A DNA stretch of 21,684 nucleotides from Candidatus Uhrbacteria bacterium RIFOXYB2_FULL_45_11 (GCA_001791715.1 MGFD01000068.1:1-21684); one strand, 5' to 3'; counted from the stretch's first letter, positions 14,036 through 21,159 are shown. Numbers and translations: made by a program. The notes: generated by a model from the sequence alone, not told the origin.

Positions 14036-15790
14036 CTAGCGTGAAAAAATAAGATGACCATTTTTTATTTGAGCGGAAAGATTTGGAGCGGAACGCGAGG
14101 CGATCGATTGAAACAACTGTTTTGCTTGTGCATCTGTTACAGCCGTTGGTTGACCATCTTTTGTGAAAACAGGCAAAAGAAATAGCTCAATCGCATGTGG
14201 CTTCACTATAACACCGATCGTCAGTGCAAGAAATGTTTCTGGCATGGGTTGATCAAAGATGAAATTTCCAAGCGACCACGCAACCGGCGTTTTTTCAACA
14301 AGATCAATTCCTTGCGCAACGTGCGGATGACCACCAATCACCAGATCCGCACCCGCTTTTGCCATTTCCTGCGCAAGACGTTTTTGTTGCGAGTCCGGAA
14401 GTGGGGCATATTCTGTTCCCCAATGTGGATACACAATCACAAAACGTCCATCTAATTTTGCGAATCGAATTTCCTGCTCAAGCACCTGTTCATTTGGAAC
14501 AAATGCGTGATAGCCAATAAAAGCAATTTGGGTGTCCCCAATCGTTTGGTCATTGCGCATGAGCCCGTTTTGATACGATCCAAACCAAGGAATCTGCAAT
14601 CGATCGAGTTCTGTGTGCGTTTGCAATTCGCCTTCAATGAACCGATCGCCCGCGTGATTATTTGCAAGGCTTACAAGATCGATGTGTGGCTTCATCGCCT
14701 CCACAGATTTTGGATCAAAGATAAATCGATACGGAGCATTGTAGGAATGATCACTCAGTGCGTCACTTACAGTCCCCTCCAAATTTCCGACGACCAAATG
14801 CGAACCAGATAAAAATCGATGCATGTTTTTCCACGGAGCGTCTGTTCCATCTTGCGCAATTTTTTTGCGCACATCGCGATCGAGCATGATATCCCCCACC
14901 ATATGAATCGCTGCAAATGGTTCATCTGCAGGCTTTCCTTTTGTGAAATATCCTAGAATGTGAGAGGTGTTTTGTTCTGGCAATGTTCCGACCCCAAGAC
15001 CAATGGAAGAACCATGATGCGTGAGATTCCACGCTTCCATTTTGCGCGCACGATTCACGGCAAACAATACGCGCAAGACGCTATTTGCATCTACTTCAAG
15101 TTCACATCCATCGCATCCGCCAGACGCGAGGGCGTTCAGCGTCACTTCATCGTGATACATGGCCGCATAATTTGGAAGATAATGAGACATGTCCGCAGAA
15201 GCGATGACAACCGCGTTCGGAAATTTTGACGCAAGATCTTTTCCGAGTGCATTTGTGTCTTCGAAAGATAACGAATCGTGCAAAATGATTGGGATCAAAC
15301 GTGCATTCGGAAATGAACGCTTCACAAACGGCGTCAACGCAGAAATCCCATGTTCACCCTTAAACGTCTCAGACTCCCGTGTGAACATGCCCGCTTGAAC
15401 AAGTTTCTGAATCGCCACAGAATCCGTCTTTAAAACTCCGTAAGGCGTCTGCCAATTTCCATCCGTTATTTGCGCAGTGGATTTTCCTCTCTCAAAATGA
15501 TTCGGACTCAAAAGCACAACCTGTCGCACAAACGGCGACCCAATCTGATCAAACAACCCTGCGATCTTATTCCCAACAAGAAGATGATGTGCACTCAAAG
15601 CAGATCGTGTTGAAACATGGGATTGTTTTGGAACGGAATCATAGGCGTCATCAAAAAACGACTTTGACAACGTTCCCGATGAAAACATCGCATCCGATGT
15701 CTTAGAATCAAAACGCAAAAACCCAAAAGAACCCAGCAAAAGCATTGCGAGGGTAAAAAGGCCAAAAGAGATATATAAACGTTTCTTCAT
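14036..15790 (-). CDS. Fusion protein: MEMO-like domain plus CapA-type metallophosphoesterase domain
   Basis: 584 aa. A hydrophobic helix (about 7-25) anchors or exports it. Residues about 60-285 are a MEMO/AmmeMemoRadiSam-B-type domain: LLSPNHF (N97, H98), GEHGISALTPFV (E146, H147), IPIILHD, and VVIASADMSHYLP (D200, H203), followed by DANSVLR. Residues about 295-530 are a CapA (poly-gamma-glutamate synthesis) domain: HMVGDIMLDRDV (D300), VGNLEGTVSD (N336, E338), LANNHAGD (N377, H379), YPHWGTEY (H456), GGHPHVAQG (H488, H490) and SLGNFIFDQ. All expected metal ligands of the calcineurin-like CapA fold are present. The CapA part suggests a role in cell-surface polymer handling; the MEMO part is a metal-binding fold related to extradiol dioxygenases. 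Both domains look intact. A TATAAA box lies 9 bp before the ATG without a good -35. Confidence 0.9.
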   Translation of the reverse strand: MKKRLYISFGLFTLAMLLLGSFGFLRFDSKTSDAMFSSGTLSKSFFDDAYDSVPKQSHVSTRSALSAHHLLVGNKIAGLFDQIGSPFVRQVVLLSPNHFERGKSTAQITDGNWQTPYGVLKTDSVAIQKLVQAGMFTRESETFKGEHGISALTPFVKRSFPNARLIPIILHDSLSFEDTNALGKDLASKFPNAVVIASADMSHYLPNYAAMYHDEVTLNALASGGCDGCELEVDANSVLRVLFAVNRARKMEAWNLTHHGSSIGLGVGTLPEQNTSHILGYFTKGKPADEPFAAIHMVGDIMLDRDVRKKIAQDGTDAPWKNMHRFLSGSHLVVGNLEGTVSDALSDHSYNAPYRFIFDPKSVEAMKPHIDLVSLANNHAGDRFIEGELQTHTELDRLQIPWFGSYQNGLMRNDQTIGDTQIAFIGYHAFVPNEQVLEQEIRFAKLDGRFVIVYPHWGTEYAPLPDSQQKRLAQEMAKAGADLVIGGHPHVAQGIDLVEKTPVAWSLGNFIFDQPMPETFLALTIGVIVKPHAIELFLLPVFTKDGQPTAVTDAQAKQLFQSIASRSAPNLSAQIKNGHLIFSR

Positions 15791-15814
15791 ACAGGCACTT
15801 TATACCACAAAACA

Positions 15815-15846
15815 AAAGCCGACCCTTGCGAGCCGGCTTTGTTTCT
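15815..15846 (-). terminator. Terminator of the HU gene
   Basis: AAAGCCG pairs with CGGCTTT around a short GC-containing loop with one mismatch (15815-15840). It lies about 10 nt after the HU stop on the minus strand and is followed there by TTTTG-TTTTG. It also separates HU from the MEMO-CapA unit. Confidence 0.8.
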
Positions 15847-15850
15847 CAAT

Positions 15851-16132
15851 TTAGAGAATAGAATCTTTACATTGCTTTGCAACACGGAACTTTACAACCG
15901 TCTTAGCTGGAATCTTGATTTCAGCACCTGTGAGTGGGTTGCGTCCTGTGCGAGCTGCGCGTGCTTTCTTTACGAGCTTTCCGAGTCCTGGAATGTTGAA
16001 TTCACCGCTTGTCTTTACTTCTTTGTAAGCCATTGCAACGAATGCATCCCACTTTTCAGAAGCTTCTTTCTTGGAAACTCCGAGCATTTCTGCCATTGAT
16101 TGGATAAATTGGCTCTTTGTCATCTTTGCCAT
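15851..16132 (-). CDS. hup: HU-family DNA-binding protein
   Basis: 93 aa, a basic nucleoid protein that binds and bends DNA as a dimer. The N-terminal helical part (MTKSQFIQSMAEMLGVSKKEASEKWDAF, in two helices) is followed by FNIPGLGKLVKKARAARTGRNPLTGAEIKIPAKTVVKFRVAKQ; the G-x-F/L-G/K and RTGRNP-x-TG-x-x-I-x-IPA beta-arm with the intercalating proline is diagnostic for HU/IHF. The usual GK-x-LK near the end is AKQCK here. The gene has its own promoter and terminator. Nothing specifies which of the HU/IHF paralogues it is. Confidence 0.95.
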   Translation of the reverse strand: MAKMTKSQFIQSMAEMLGVSKKEASEKWDAFVAMAYKEVKTSGEFNIPGLGKLVKKARAARTGRNPLTGAEIKIPAKTVVKFRVAKQCKDSIL

Positions 16133-16146
16133 ATGTAACGTTGTTT

Positions 16147-16178
16147 AAGACCTTCTTTCATTCAAGAAAGTCTTTTTT
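16147..16178. other. Hairpin in the HU 5' leader
   Basis: AAGAC pairs with GTCTT and TTCTT with AAGAA across one C/A mismatch (16147-16157 with 16164-16174). On the plus strand it is followed by six T, which looks like a plus-strand terminator, but no plus-strand gene precedes it. On the minus strand it would be a leader structure ahead of HU. Confidence 0.5.
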
Positions 16179-16193
16179 GTTAATTACTGGGGA

Positions 16194-16222
16194 ATTATAG
16201 CACCCCCATGAAAATTTGTGAA
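16194..16222 (-). promoter_or_regulatory. Promoter of the HU gene
   Basis: On the minus strand TTCACA (16222-16217) and a perfect TATAAT (16199-16194) are 17 bp apart, a strong sigma-70-type promoter. The leader of about 55 nt contains the hairpin at 16147-16178. A near-DnaA box (TTATCAACA, 16250-16258) is upstream. Confidence 0.85.
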
Positions 16223-16268
16223 TATTTGCTGGTGTTTTGAAAGGTTGAGTTATCAACAGGCTATTTGG

Positions 16269-16652
16269 CTACACAGAAAGTGCATGTGTCTTAAACCATG
16301 CACGGCTTATTTGCATATCATTTTGAATCACTTTTGCCATTTCTTCTTCTCCCGGATACGGCACAATATCACGTAATTTATCAAGCAAAACAACGCTCAT
16401 ACTCTTTCCTCCCAACTCTTTTTCTTGATCAAGCAAATGGACTTCCATTTTTAAATTCACCCCTGTTCTTCCGTCACTTACACAAATGAGTGATGGATAA
16501 CGGATATGATCAACCTCCGCTTCTCCAACATAAATTCCAAGAGCAGGAATAATGATTCCCTGTTCAATGGCGATATTTGCTGTTGGGCACCCGAGTCTGC
16601 GAGCCATTCCCTCCCCGCGCTCGACACGGCCTCGAAATGTAAGTGGTTGCAT
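16269..16652 (-). CDS. Stand-alone riboflavin kinase (RibF C-terminal domain only)
   Basis: 127 aa from the ATG at 16652; an in-frame GTG at 16685 lies inside the palindrome between the genes and is not preferred. It phosphorylates riboflavin to FMN. The family signature is complete: FRGRVERGEGMARRLGCPTANI (G-x-V-x-x-G-x-x-x-x-R-x-LG-x-PTAN, with T24 and N26 metal/ATP contacts), GIYVGEAEV, and MEVHLLD with the catalytic glutamate, then LRDIVPYPGEEEMAKVIQND. Bifunctional bacterial RibF is about 300 aa with an N-terminal FAD synthetase; that half is absent here and not encoded next door. The upstream NUDIX gene ends 65 bp before this start. Confidence 0.87.
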   Translation of the reverse strand: MQPLTFRGRVERGEGMARRLGCPTANIAIEQGIIIPALGIYVGEAEVDHIRYPSLICVSDGRTGVNLKMEVHLLDQEKELGGKSMSVVLLDKLRDIVPYPGEEEMAKVIQNDMQISRAWFKTHALSV

Positions 16653-16664
16653 ATGTTCGTTTTT

Positions 16665-16721
16665 GTAATTCGTGGCTTTAGCCACGGATCCCTTGAAGCC
16701 AAGGCTAAAGCCTCAGATTAC
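16665..16721. repeat. REP-like double-palindrome element (family B, copy 2)
   Basis: Outer arms GTAAT (16665-16669) and ATTAC (16717-16721) enclose two hairpins: CGTGGCTTTAGCCACG (16671-16686) and AGGCTAAAGCCT (16702-16713). On the minus strand the GTAA provides the TAA stop of the NUDIX gene at 16718, just as copy 1 provides a stop at 4800. The hairpin stem differs from copy 1 by a paired change (GAGGCT/AGCCTC against GTGGCT/AGCCAC). Confidence 0.65.
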
Positions 16722-17263
16722 CGAATTGCCAAATATCCTAACGCTTTTTTAATGATTGGTGCAAGATCTGAATAACTGGATGTTTGGAGTACTTTTTTGA
16801 TAGGCACCCACTTTGCATCATAGGTGTGCTGTGACGGATCTGGTAACAAAACAGCATCCGGAGCGGTTTCAAACAAAAAGTAATAGATGTCTTTATGAAT
16901 CAGCTTTCCTTTTTGTTCATAGCGATCACGAAACCAAATGCTGATTTTGCCCAACTCTTCCAAAAAACGAATCTCTTCTAGACCAATTTCTTCAAGCGTT
17001 TCACGCGCAGCCGCTTCTTCTAGTGCTTCTCCTTTTTCTACATGACCTTTTGGAAAGGTCCATTTGTCATACGAGTCTTTCATGAACGCAATTTCGATCC
17101 CAAATTTGGATCGACGAAAAACAACACCGCCCGCAGAAACTTCACGTTCTGCGGGAATATTTTTTGCTAGTCTGCTAGTAGACAGATCCTTTGGCAAAAG
17201 ATTATTTTTTGTTCGCAACGGAATTTGTTGTGTCGGCGGGTTTGTACGTGCCGAGGAGAACAT
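16718..17263 (-). CDS. NUDIX hydrolase, Ap4A-hydrolase/MutT-like, start uncertain
   Basis: The NUDIX domain begins at EREVSAGGVVFRRSKFGIE, with KWTFPKGHVEKGEALEEAAARETLEEIGLEE containing the complete box (described by its points: G-H-V-E-K-G-E, then RE-T-LEE-IGL). The TFPKGH start of the box is typical of diadenosine-polyphosphate hydrolases. I give the ATG at 17263, but ATGs at 17290, 17296 and 17317, or a TTG at 17197, are possible. All the ATGs lie inside the 3' end of the protease gene, giving an overlap of 62-116 nt. The part encoded in the overlap has no recognisable domain, so a TTG start after the protease stop would leave an intact enzyme of about 159 aa. Cytosolic housecleaning role inferred. 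Confidence 0.85.
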   Translation of the reverse strand: MFSSARTNPPTQQIPLRTKNNLLPKDLSTSRLAKNIPAEREVSAGGVVFRRSKFGIEIAFMKDSYDKWTFPKGHVEKGEALEEAAARETLEEIGLEEIRFLEELGKISIWFRDRYEQKGKLIHKDIYYFLFETAPDAVLLPDPSQHTYDAKWVPIKKVLQTSSYSDLAPIIKKALGYLAIR

Positions 17264-18482
17264 CCCGTGCGGTTTGTTTTTGGTTATCATGTTCATTTTT
17301 CTTAAAGGCTTCAACATCAAACTCGACAAGAATGTCTGGTTCGATGCCGGTCTTATTTATATTGCGTCCTTTTGGCGTAAACCATTCCGCCGTTGTGATT
17401 TTAATTGCGGAGCCATCTGGGAGTTCTTGATAATCCTGAACAGAACCTTTTCCGAATGTTTTTGTTCCGATCAATTTTGCGTATGCGTAATCTTGCAACG
17501 CTCCCGCAACAATTTCTGAAGCGGACGCACTTCCACCATCAACAAGCACAACCGTTGGGATTCCGTTTAAGCGTGGAGCGGTTACGCCATTAAACGTATT
17601 GTTTGTTATTTTTCCTTTTTCTGAAACGATAGGGTCGTATCCAACCCATGCAGATGACACATTCACCGCTGCCGTCAAAAGACCACCCGGGTTACTGCGC
17701 AAATCAACGATGATTCCTTTTACATTTTTTGAAAGAGCATCCTGAACCGCGCGATAAAAAAGCGGTGTTGTATCTCCGTTAAAGGTGGAGATGGAAATCG
17801 TCATGATGTTTCCTTCTTCTATTTTGGTTTTAACGGAATCAACAGTGATTTTTTGTCGAATGATTTTTACTTCTTTTAATGCATCCAATCCCTTTCTGCT
17901 GATTTGCAAAACAACTTGCGTGCCATCTTCTCCTCGAATTTTTGAAACAGCTTCTTCTACGGACATTCCGCTTGTTTCGACTTTATCAATGGTCACAATC
18001 CAATCTCCTGATTGTAATCCTGCTTTTTCTGCAGGAGAATCTTCCAAAGGAGCGACGATCGTTAATTTTTCTTCTTTGATACCAATGTGTGCACCGATCC
18101 CAACAAACGACGCGTTTAGATCTTCCATGAACGTCTTTGCTTCTTTTGGATCAAAATAAACGGAGTATGGATCTTGCAAACCTGAGACTAATCCTTTCAA
18201 TGCGCCATAGTAAAGATCTTTATCGGAAACGGGTTGCTTGTAAAATTTTTCTTTTGTGAGATTCCAAATGTCCCAAAAATTTTTAAAGTCGATGTCTTTT
18301 TCAAGCGATGAAGAAACCGATCCTTGTCCGGTTACACGCACTTCTCCTGCCGGGACAATTGTGCGTGCGGCGTGCGATTCCCCAATAAAATATCCCCCGC
18401 TAAACGAGAGGATCAGAAACAGAAAACAAAAAAGCACGACAAGCGCTTTTGAAGGAGTTTTTTTTAGGGAAGAAAATGACAT
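17202..18482 (-). CDS. C-terminal processing peptidase, CtpA/Prc family (S41)
   Basis: 426 aa from the ATG at 18482 (a TTG four codons upstream is the alternative). One signal-anchor helix at about 13-34 puts the enzyme outside the cytoplasmic membrane. The N-terminal cap (FWDIWNLTKEKFYKQPVSDKD, then ALKGLVSGLQDPYSVYFDPKE) is followed by a PDZ domain at about 125-205 (GIGAHIGI, PLEDSPAEKAGLQSGDWIVTIDK) and the S41 core: VDLRSNPGG, VLVDGGSASASEIVAGALQD (nucleophile S320, D331) and GTKTFGKGSVQ (general base K345). The Ser-Lys dyad spacing of 25 equals that in E. coli Prc. It trims C-termini of exported proteins. It is divergent from the PEGA gene and overlaps the following NUDIX gene. The last ~35 residues are charged and non-conserved. 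Confidence 0.95.
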   Translation of the reverse strand: MSFSSLKKTPSKALVVLFCFLFLILSFSGGYFIGESHAARTIVPAGEVRVTGQGSVSSSLEKDIDFKNFWDIWNLTKEKFYKQPVSDKDLYYGALKGLVSGLQDPYSVYFDPKEAKTFMEDLNASFVGIGAHIGIKEEKLTIVAPLEDSPAEKAGLQSGDWIVTIDKVETSGMSVEEAVSKIRGEDGTQVVLQISRKGLDALKEVKIIRQKITVDSVKTKIEEGNIMTISISTFNGDTTPLFYRAVQDALSKNVKGIIVDLRSNPGGLLTAAVNVSSAWVGYDPIVSEKGKITNNTFNGVTAPRLNGIPTVVLVDGGSASASEIVAGALQDYAYAKLIGTKTFGKGSVQDYQELPDGSAIKITTAEWFTPKGRNINKTGIEPDILVEFDVEAFKKNEHDNQKQTARDVLLGTYKPADTTNSVANKK

Positions 18483-18493
18483 ACGTAATGACA

Positions 18494-18522
18494 AGCATAC
18501 CGTTTCTGACGAGAGGCGTCAA
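18494..18522 (-). promoter_or_regulatory. Promoter of the CtpA-type protease gene
   Basis: On the minus strand TTGACG (18522-18517) and TATGCT (18499-18494) are 17 bp apart. The -10 is only 11 bp before the ATG at 18482, so the transcript would have almost no leader. Confidence 0.7.
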
Positions 18523-18535
18523 AAATAAGAATACC

Positions 18536-18564
18536 TCGACATCCCTTCAGAAAACCGATAAGAT
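18536..18564 (+). promoter_or_regulatory. Candidate promoter of the PEGA/beta-propeller gene
   Basis: TCGACA (18536-18541) and TAAGAT (18559-18564) are 17 bp apart. The ATG at 18574 is 9 bp after the -10, which again suggests a leaderless or nearly leaderless message. Confidence 0.5.
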
Positions 18565-18573
18565 ACATCTACT

Positions 18574-19905
18574 ATGAGTCGATTTTGGAGAACGATTTTA
18601 TTTGCCGTTTTTGCGATCGGCTTTTTGATTTCTGCGCCTCTTGTGGTGTTATATACCGCTGGGTATCGTTATCAATTTGGATCAATGCATATTGTGAAAG
18701 CAGGAGTTCTTTCTGTTACAAGTCTTCCAAAAGGTGCAAACGTTTTTCTGAACGGAACCATGTCCGATAAAAAAACTCCGGCGGTGATTGATAACGTGTT
18801 GCCGGGCGACATAAAAATTCGTCTAGAAAAACCAGGCTATTCATCTTGGGAAAAAACACTTCCCGTAGAAAGCGGGCAAAGCACGTTTGTTCCGAATGCC
18901 GTTCTTTTTCTTGACGGACAACCAACACAAGCCATTAACCAAACAGATGTCCTAACCGTTGCCGTTCAAAGTCCAACTCGATTCGCATACCTCGTAAACA
19001 ACAAAAACGTGCTTGAAGTCTGGATCAAAGATGATTCCGTCGTGCAAGACCTCCCCATCTTAAAACAACCACTCCGTACAAAATCCACCTACACCCTTTC
19101 TTGGTCACACGATGGTGGATACCTCTTGCTCACAGAGTCTGCAAGCAAAAAAACACAAACAATCATTCGTGCGTATGACGGCACCGTGATTCCGCTTCCA
19201 ACAACATCGCTTGTTGATGCATGGTGGAATGCAAGTTCAGGCCACACACTCTTGTATCGTGTCGGATCAGAAATCCGCGCATTCGGAATAGATACAGATC
19301 TTTCATTCCCTAAAAAACTCATCGCAGACGATGCAGAATTAAAACTAGAAAAAACTCTTGTTATTCAATCGGGTGACCAAAGTGTTGTTTCCTACCTTGA
19401 TGAAAACGGCATCGCAAACATCATCACCTATCTTCCACGAGGATCGTACAAATTTGTGTATGCCCCTTCTTCTCTTATCATGTTGCGTGATCTCAACAAA
19501 AATCAACTCATCTTATTAAATCCGAATCAAAAAAATACCATTCTTCTTCACGAAGAAGTTCAACAGTTTAAATGGTCACCCAAAGAAGATCGACTCGTTT
19601 TTTCAAACGGATTCGATATCAATATTCTGACCATTTCATCTGGATACACAGAAACACTCACACGATTTAGTGAATCACTGACGGATCTTATTTGGTATCC
19701 GCTTGGAGACGAAGTTCTCTACAGCAAAAACCATGATATTCGTGCGCTTGAATTAGATCGTCGAGATGTCCGCAATGAAATTGCGCTTGTGCGCGATTAT
19801 GTTGTTCAATCGATGTGGCTCAATAAAGATGGTTCGAGCTTGTATTTCTTTGGACAATATAAAGATGATCCGACAACGATCTTCGAAAGAAGATTACAGA
19901 AGTAA
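18574..19905 (+). CDS. Membrane-anchored PEGA-domain protein with C-terminal beta-propeller-like repeats
   Basis: 443 aa. A single N-terminal helix at about 7-28 anchors it, followed by YTAGYRYQFGS. Residues about 45-110 form a PEGA-type domain (VLSVTSLPKGANVFLNGTMSDKKTPAVIDNVLPGDIKIRLEKPGY), a beta-rich fold common in surface proteins. From about 115 to the end are repeated short beta units of the WD40/TolB-like kind, e.g. SPTRFAYLVNNKNVLEVWIKD, YTLSWSHDGGYLLLTES, FKWSPKEDRLVFSNG, DLIWYPLGDEVLYSKN and MWLNKDGSSLYFFGQ, with the W-S-x-D/K-x-x-x-L signature of TolB propellers. It is a likely scaffold for protein contacts at the envelope. It is a single-gene unit, divergent from the protease. 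Confidence 0.85.
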   Translation: MSRFWRTILFAVFAIGFLISAPLVVLYTAGYRYQFGSMHIVKAGVLSVTSLPKGANVFLNGTMSDKKTPAVIDNVLPGDIKIRLEKPGYSSWEKTLPVESGQSTFVPNAVLFLDGQPTQAINQTDVLTVAVQSPTRFAYLVNNKNVLEVWIKDDSVVQDLPILKQPLRTKSTYTLSWSHDGGYLLLTESASKKTQTIIRAYDGTVIPLPTTSLVDAWWNASSGHTLLYRVGSEIRAFGIDTDLSFPKKLIADDAELKLEKTLVIQSGDQSVVSYLDENGIANIITYLPRGSYKFVYAPSSLIMLRDLNKNQLILLNPNQKNTILLHEEVQQFKWSPKEDRLVFSNGFDINILTISSGYTETLTRFSESLTDLIWYPLGDEVLYSKNHDIRALELDRRDVRNEIALVRDYVVQSMWLNKDGSSLYFFGQYKDDPTTIFERRLQK

Positions 19906-19910
19906 GTCAC

Positions 19911-19944
19911 AAAAAAACACCTCGTCAGAACGAGGTGTTTTTTT
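19911..19944. terminator. Bidirectional terminator between PEGA and nucleotidyltransferase genes
   Basis: A 14-bp stem, AAAAAAACACCTCG with CGAGGTGTTTTTTT, and a 6-nt loop (19925-19930). It serves the plus-strand gene ending at 19905 and the minus-strand gene ending at 19946; T-runs are present on both strands. Confidence 0.94.
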
Positions 19945-19945
19945 G

Positions 19946-21028
19946 TTATAACTCTACGAAACTATTATCTCCAATAATCAATCGATGTCCTGTTTTTGGA
20001 TGTGATCGTGCAACATCGACAAGCGTTGCGTTTGTTCCGATCAAGCTGTTTACAATGCGACGTGTTGTATCAATGGTTGCTCCATCAAAAATAATGGAGT
20101 GTTCTACTTCTGTCTCATGCACCTTCACATGATTTCCAATAGCCGTGTACGGCCCGATATATGATGAAGTGATTTCGCAGTTTTCTCCGATCACAACCGG
20201 TCCGCGAATAAGCGTATCTTCACTCACTCGTGTCCCCTTTCCGATTGAGACTTGTCCTTGAATCTGTGTGTCGATGTGAACATCTCCATCGATCGAAAAA
20301 TGATCGCGAGGAAGATCGTCCATGATAAGCGCGTTTCCCTCAATGAGCGCATCCGGTGTTCCGGTATCTTTCCACCAACCCGTGATTTCTTCATGTCCCG
20401 TTTTTCCGTTTGCGATGTACCAAGAAATCACATCCGCGATTTCATATTCTCCGCGTGCGGACGGAACGGTTGTCTTAAAAACTTCAAAGTAGGTTTTGTC
20501 AAAGAAATAAATTCCGGTCACAGCAAAAGATGACGGTGGATCTTTTGGTTTCTCAACCATCCGGATCAATTTCCCCACTTCATCAAAGACAGGCACGCCG
20601 AAACGATGAGGATCCTTCACACGAGAAAGAGCGATCAAACAATCAAGTTGTTCGTTTTCGAATTTTTCAACAAGATGATTAATGCTGCCCAAAATAATGT
20701 TGTCACCAAGGAAAAAGAGAAACCGTTCACCACGCAAATATTCTTCTGCGTTTGCGACCGCGTGTGCAATCCCCTTTGCCCCACCGCGCTGCTCGAGGTA
20801 TTGAATGCTCGCCCCAAACTCTGCGCCATCGCCAAGCGCATCGCGCATCATCTGAATTTCACCCGGATTCACATTCACGATAATCTCTTTGATTCCCGCG
20901 TCTGTGATTTTTTTAATCACGTACCACAACATGGGATGATTCGCGAGAGGAATCAAATGTTTGTTGCGTGTCCAAGTGATTGGACGAAGACGTGTGGCGT
21001 GGCCGCCTGCAGCAATAAGCGCTTTCAT
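19946..21028 (-). CDS. Sugar-1-phosphate nucleotidyltransferase, long-form glucose-1-phosphate thymidylyltransferase type (RmlA/RfbA-like)
   Basis: 360 aa. It joins a sugar-1-phosphate to a nucleoside triphosphate, making an activated sugar for surface polysaccharide. The N-terminal Rossmann-like domain has LIAAGGHATRLRPITWTRNKHLIP (residues 4-27, the GG-x-x-TRLRP signature with Ala in place of the usual Gly), FFLGDNI and FAVTGIYFFD, then GWWKDTGTPDALIEGN, wording typical of the long dTDP-glucose pyrophosphorylases. From about 245 the protein becomes a left-handed beta-helix with hexapeptide repeats (VSIGKGTRV, VVIGENCEI, SYIGPYTAIG). The beta-helix makes it longer than short RmlA (~290 aa). 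The exact sugar and nucleotide are inferred, not shown. No other rml genes are next to it. Confidence 0.88.
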   Translation of the reverse strand: MKALIAAGGHATRLRPITWTRNKHLIPLANHPMLWYVIKKITDAGIKEIIVNVNPGEIQMMRDALGDGAEFGASIQYLEQRGGAKGIAHAVANAEEYLRGERFLFFLGDNIILGSINHLVEKFENEQLDCLIALSRVKDPHRFGVPVFDEVGKLIRMVEKPKDPPSSFAVTGIYFFDKTYFEVFKTTVPSARGEYEIADVISWYIANGKTGHEEITGWWKDTGTPDALIEGNALIMDDLPRDHFSIDGDVHIDTQIQGQVSIGKGTRVSEDTLIRGPVVIGENCEITSSYIGPYTAIGNHVKVHETEVEHSIIFDGATIDTTRRIVNSLIGTNATLVDVARSHPKTGHRLIIGDNSFVEL

Positions 21029-21029
21029 A

Positions 21030-21065
21030 GGGAAAGGTTTGAAAAGTCGGAAAGGTCTGAAAGGT
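21030..21065. repeat. Four tandem 9-bp units upstream of the nucleotidyltransferase gene
   Basis: On the minus strand the pattern ACCTTTCnn repeats four times with a 9-bp period (units ending CAG, CCG, CAA and CCC; the third has ACTTTTC). It sits between the predicted promoter and the start codon, so it would be in the leader. Unit-number changes by slippage are conceivable. Confidence 0.7.
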
Positions 21066-21079
21066 TATGTTTCGAAGGG

Positions 21080-21108
21080 ACTTTAACGTGTAGAGGCTGA
21101 TTCGTCAA
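21080..21108 (-). promoter_or_regulatory. Promoter of the nucleotidyltransferase gene
   Basis: On the minus strand TTGACG (21108-21103) and TAAAGT (21085-21080) are 17 bp apart, giving a leader of about 45 nt that holds the 9-bp repeats. Confidence 0.65.
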
Positions 21109-21124
21109 CGGAGACATTACACGT
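21086..21124. promoter_or_regulatory. Inverted repeat ACGTGTA/TACACGT between divergent promoters (candidate operator)
   Basis: Arms at 21086-21092 and 21118-21124 are perfect 7-bp complements with 25 bp between them, so the centres are 32 bp apart, about three helical turns. The left arm abuts the -10 of the minus-strand promoter and the right arm lies 6 bp before the -35 of the plus-strand promoter. No regulator is known. Confidence 0.4.
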
Positions 21125-21130
21125 ATTACC

Positions 21131-21159
21131 TTGACATTTTCGCCATTTTACGATAGATT
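21131..21159 (+). promoter_or_regulatory. Promoter of the HD-hydrolase gene
   Basis: A perfect -35 TTGACA (21131-21136) is 17 bp from TAGATT (21154-21159). The leader of roughly 60 nt contains a hairpin, CAAACC with GGTTTG (21182-21187 and 21194-21199), and ends with a strong ribosome-binding site. Confidence 0.8.
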
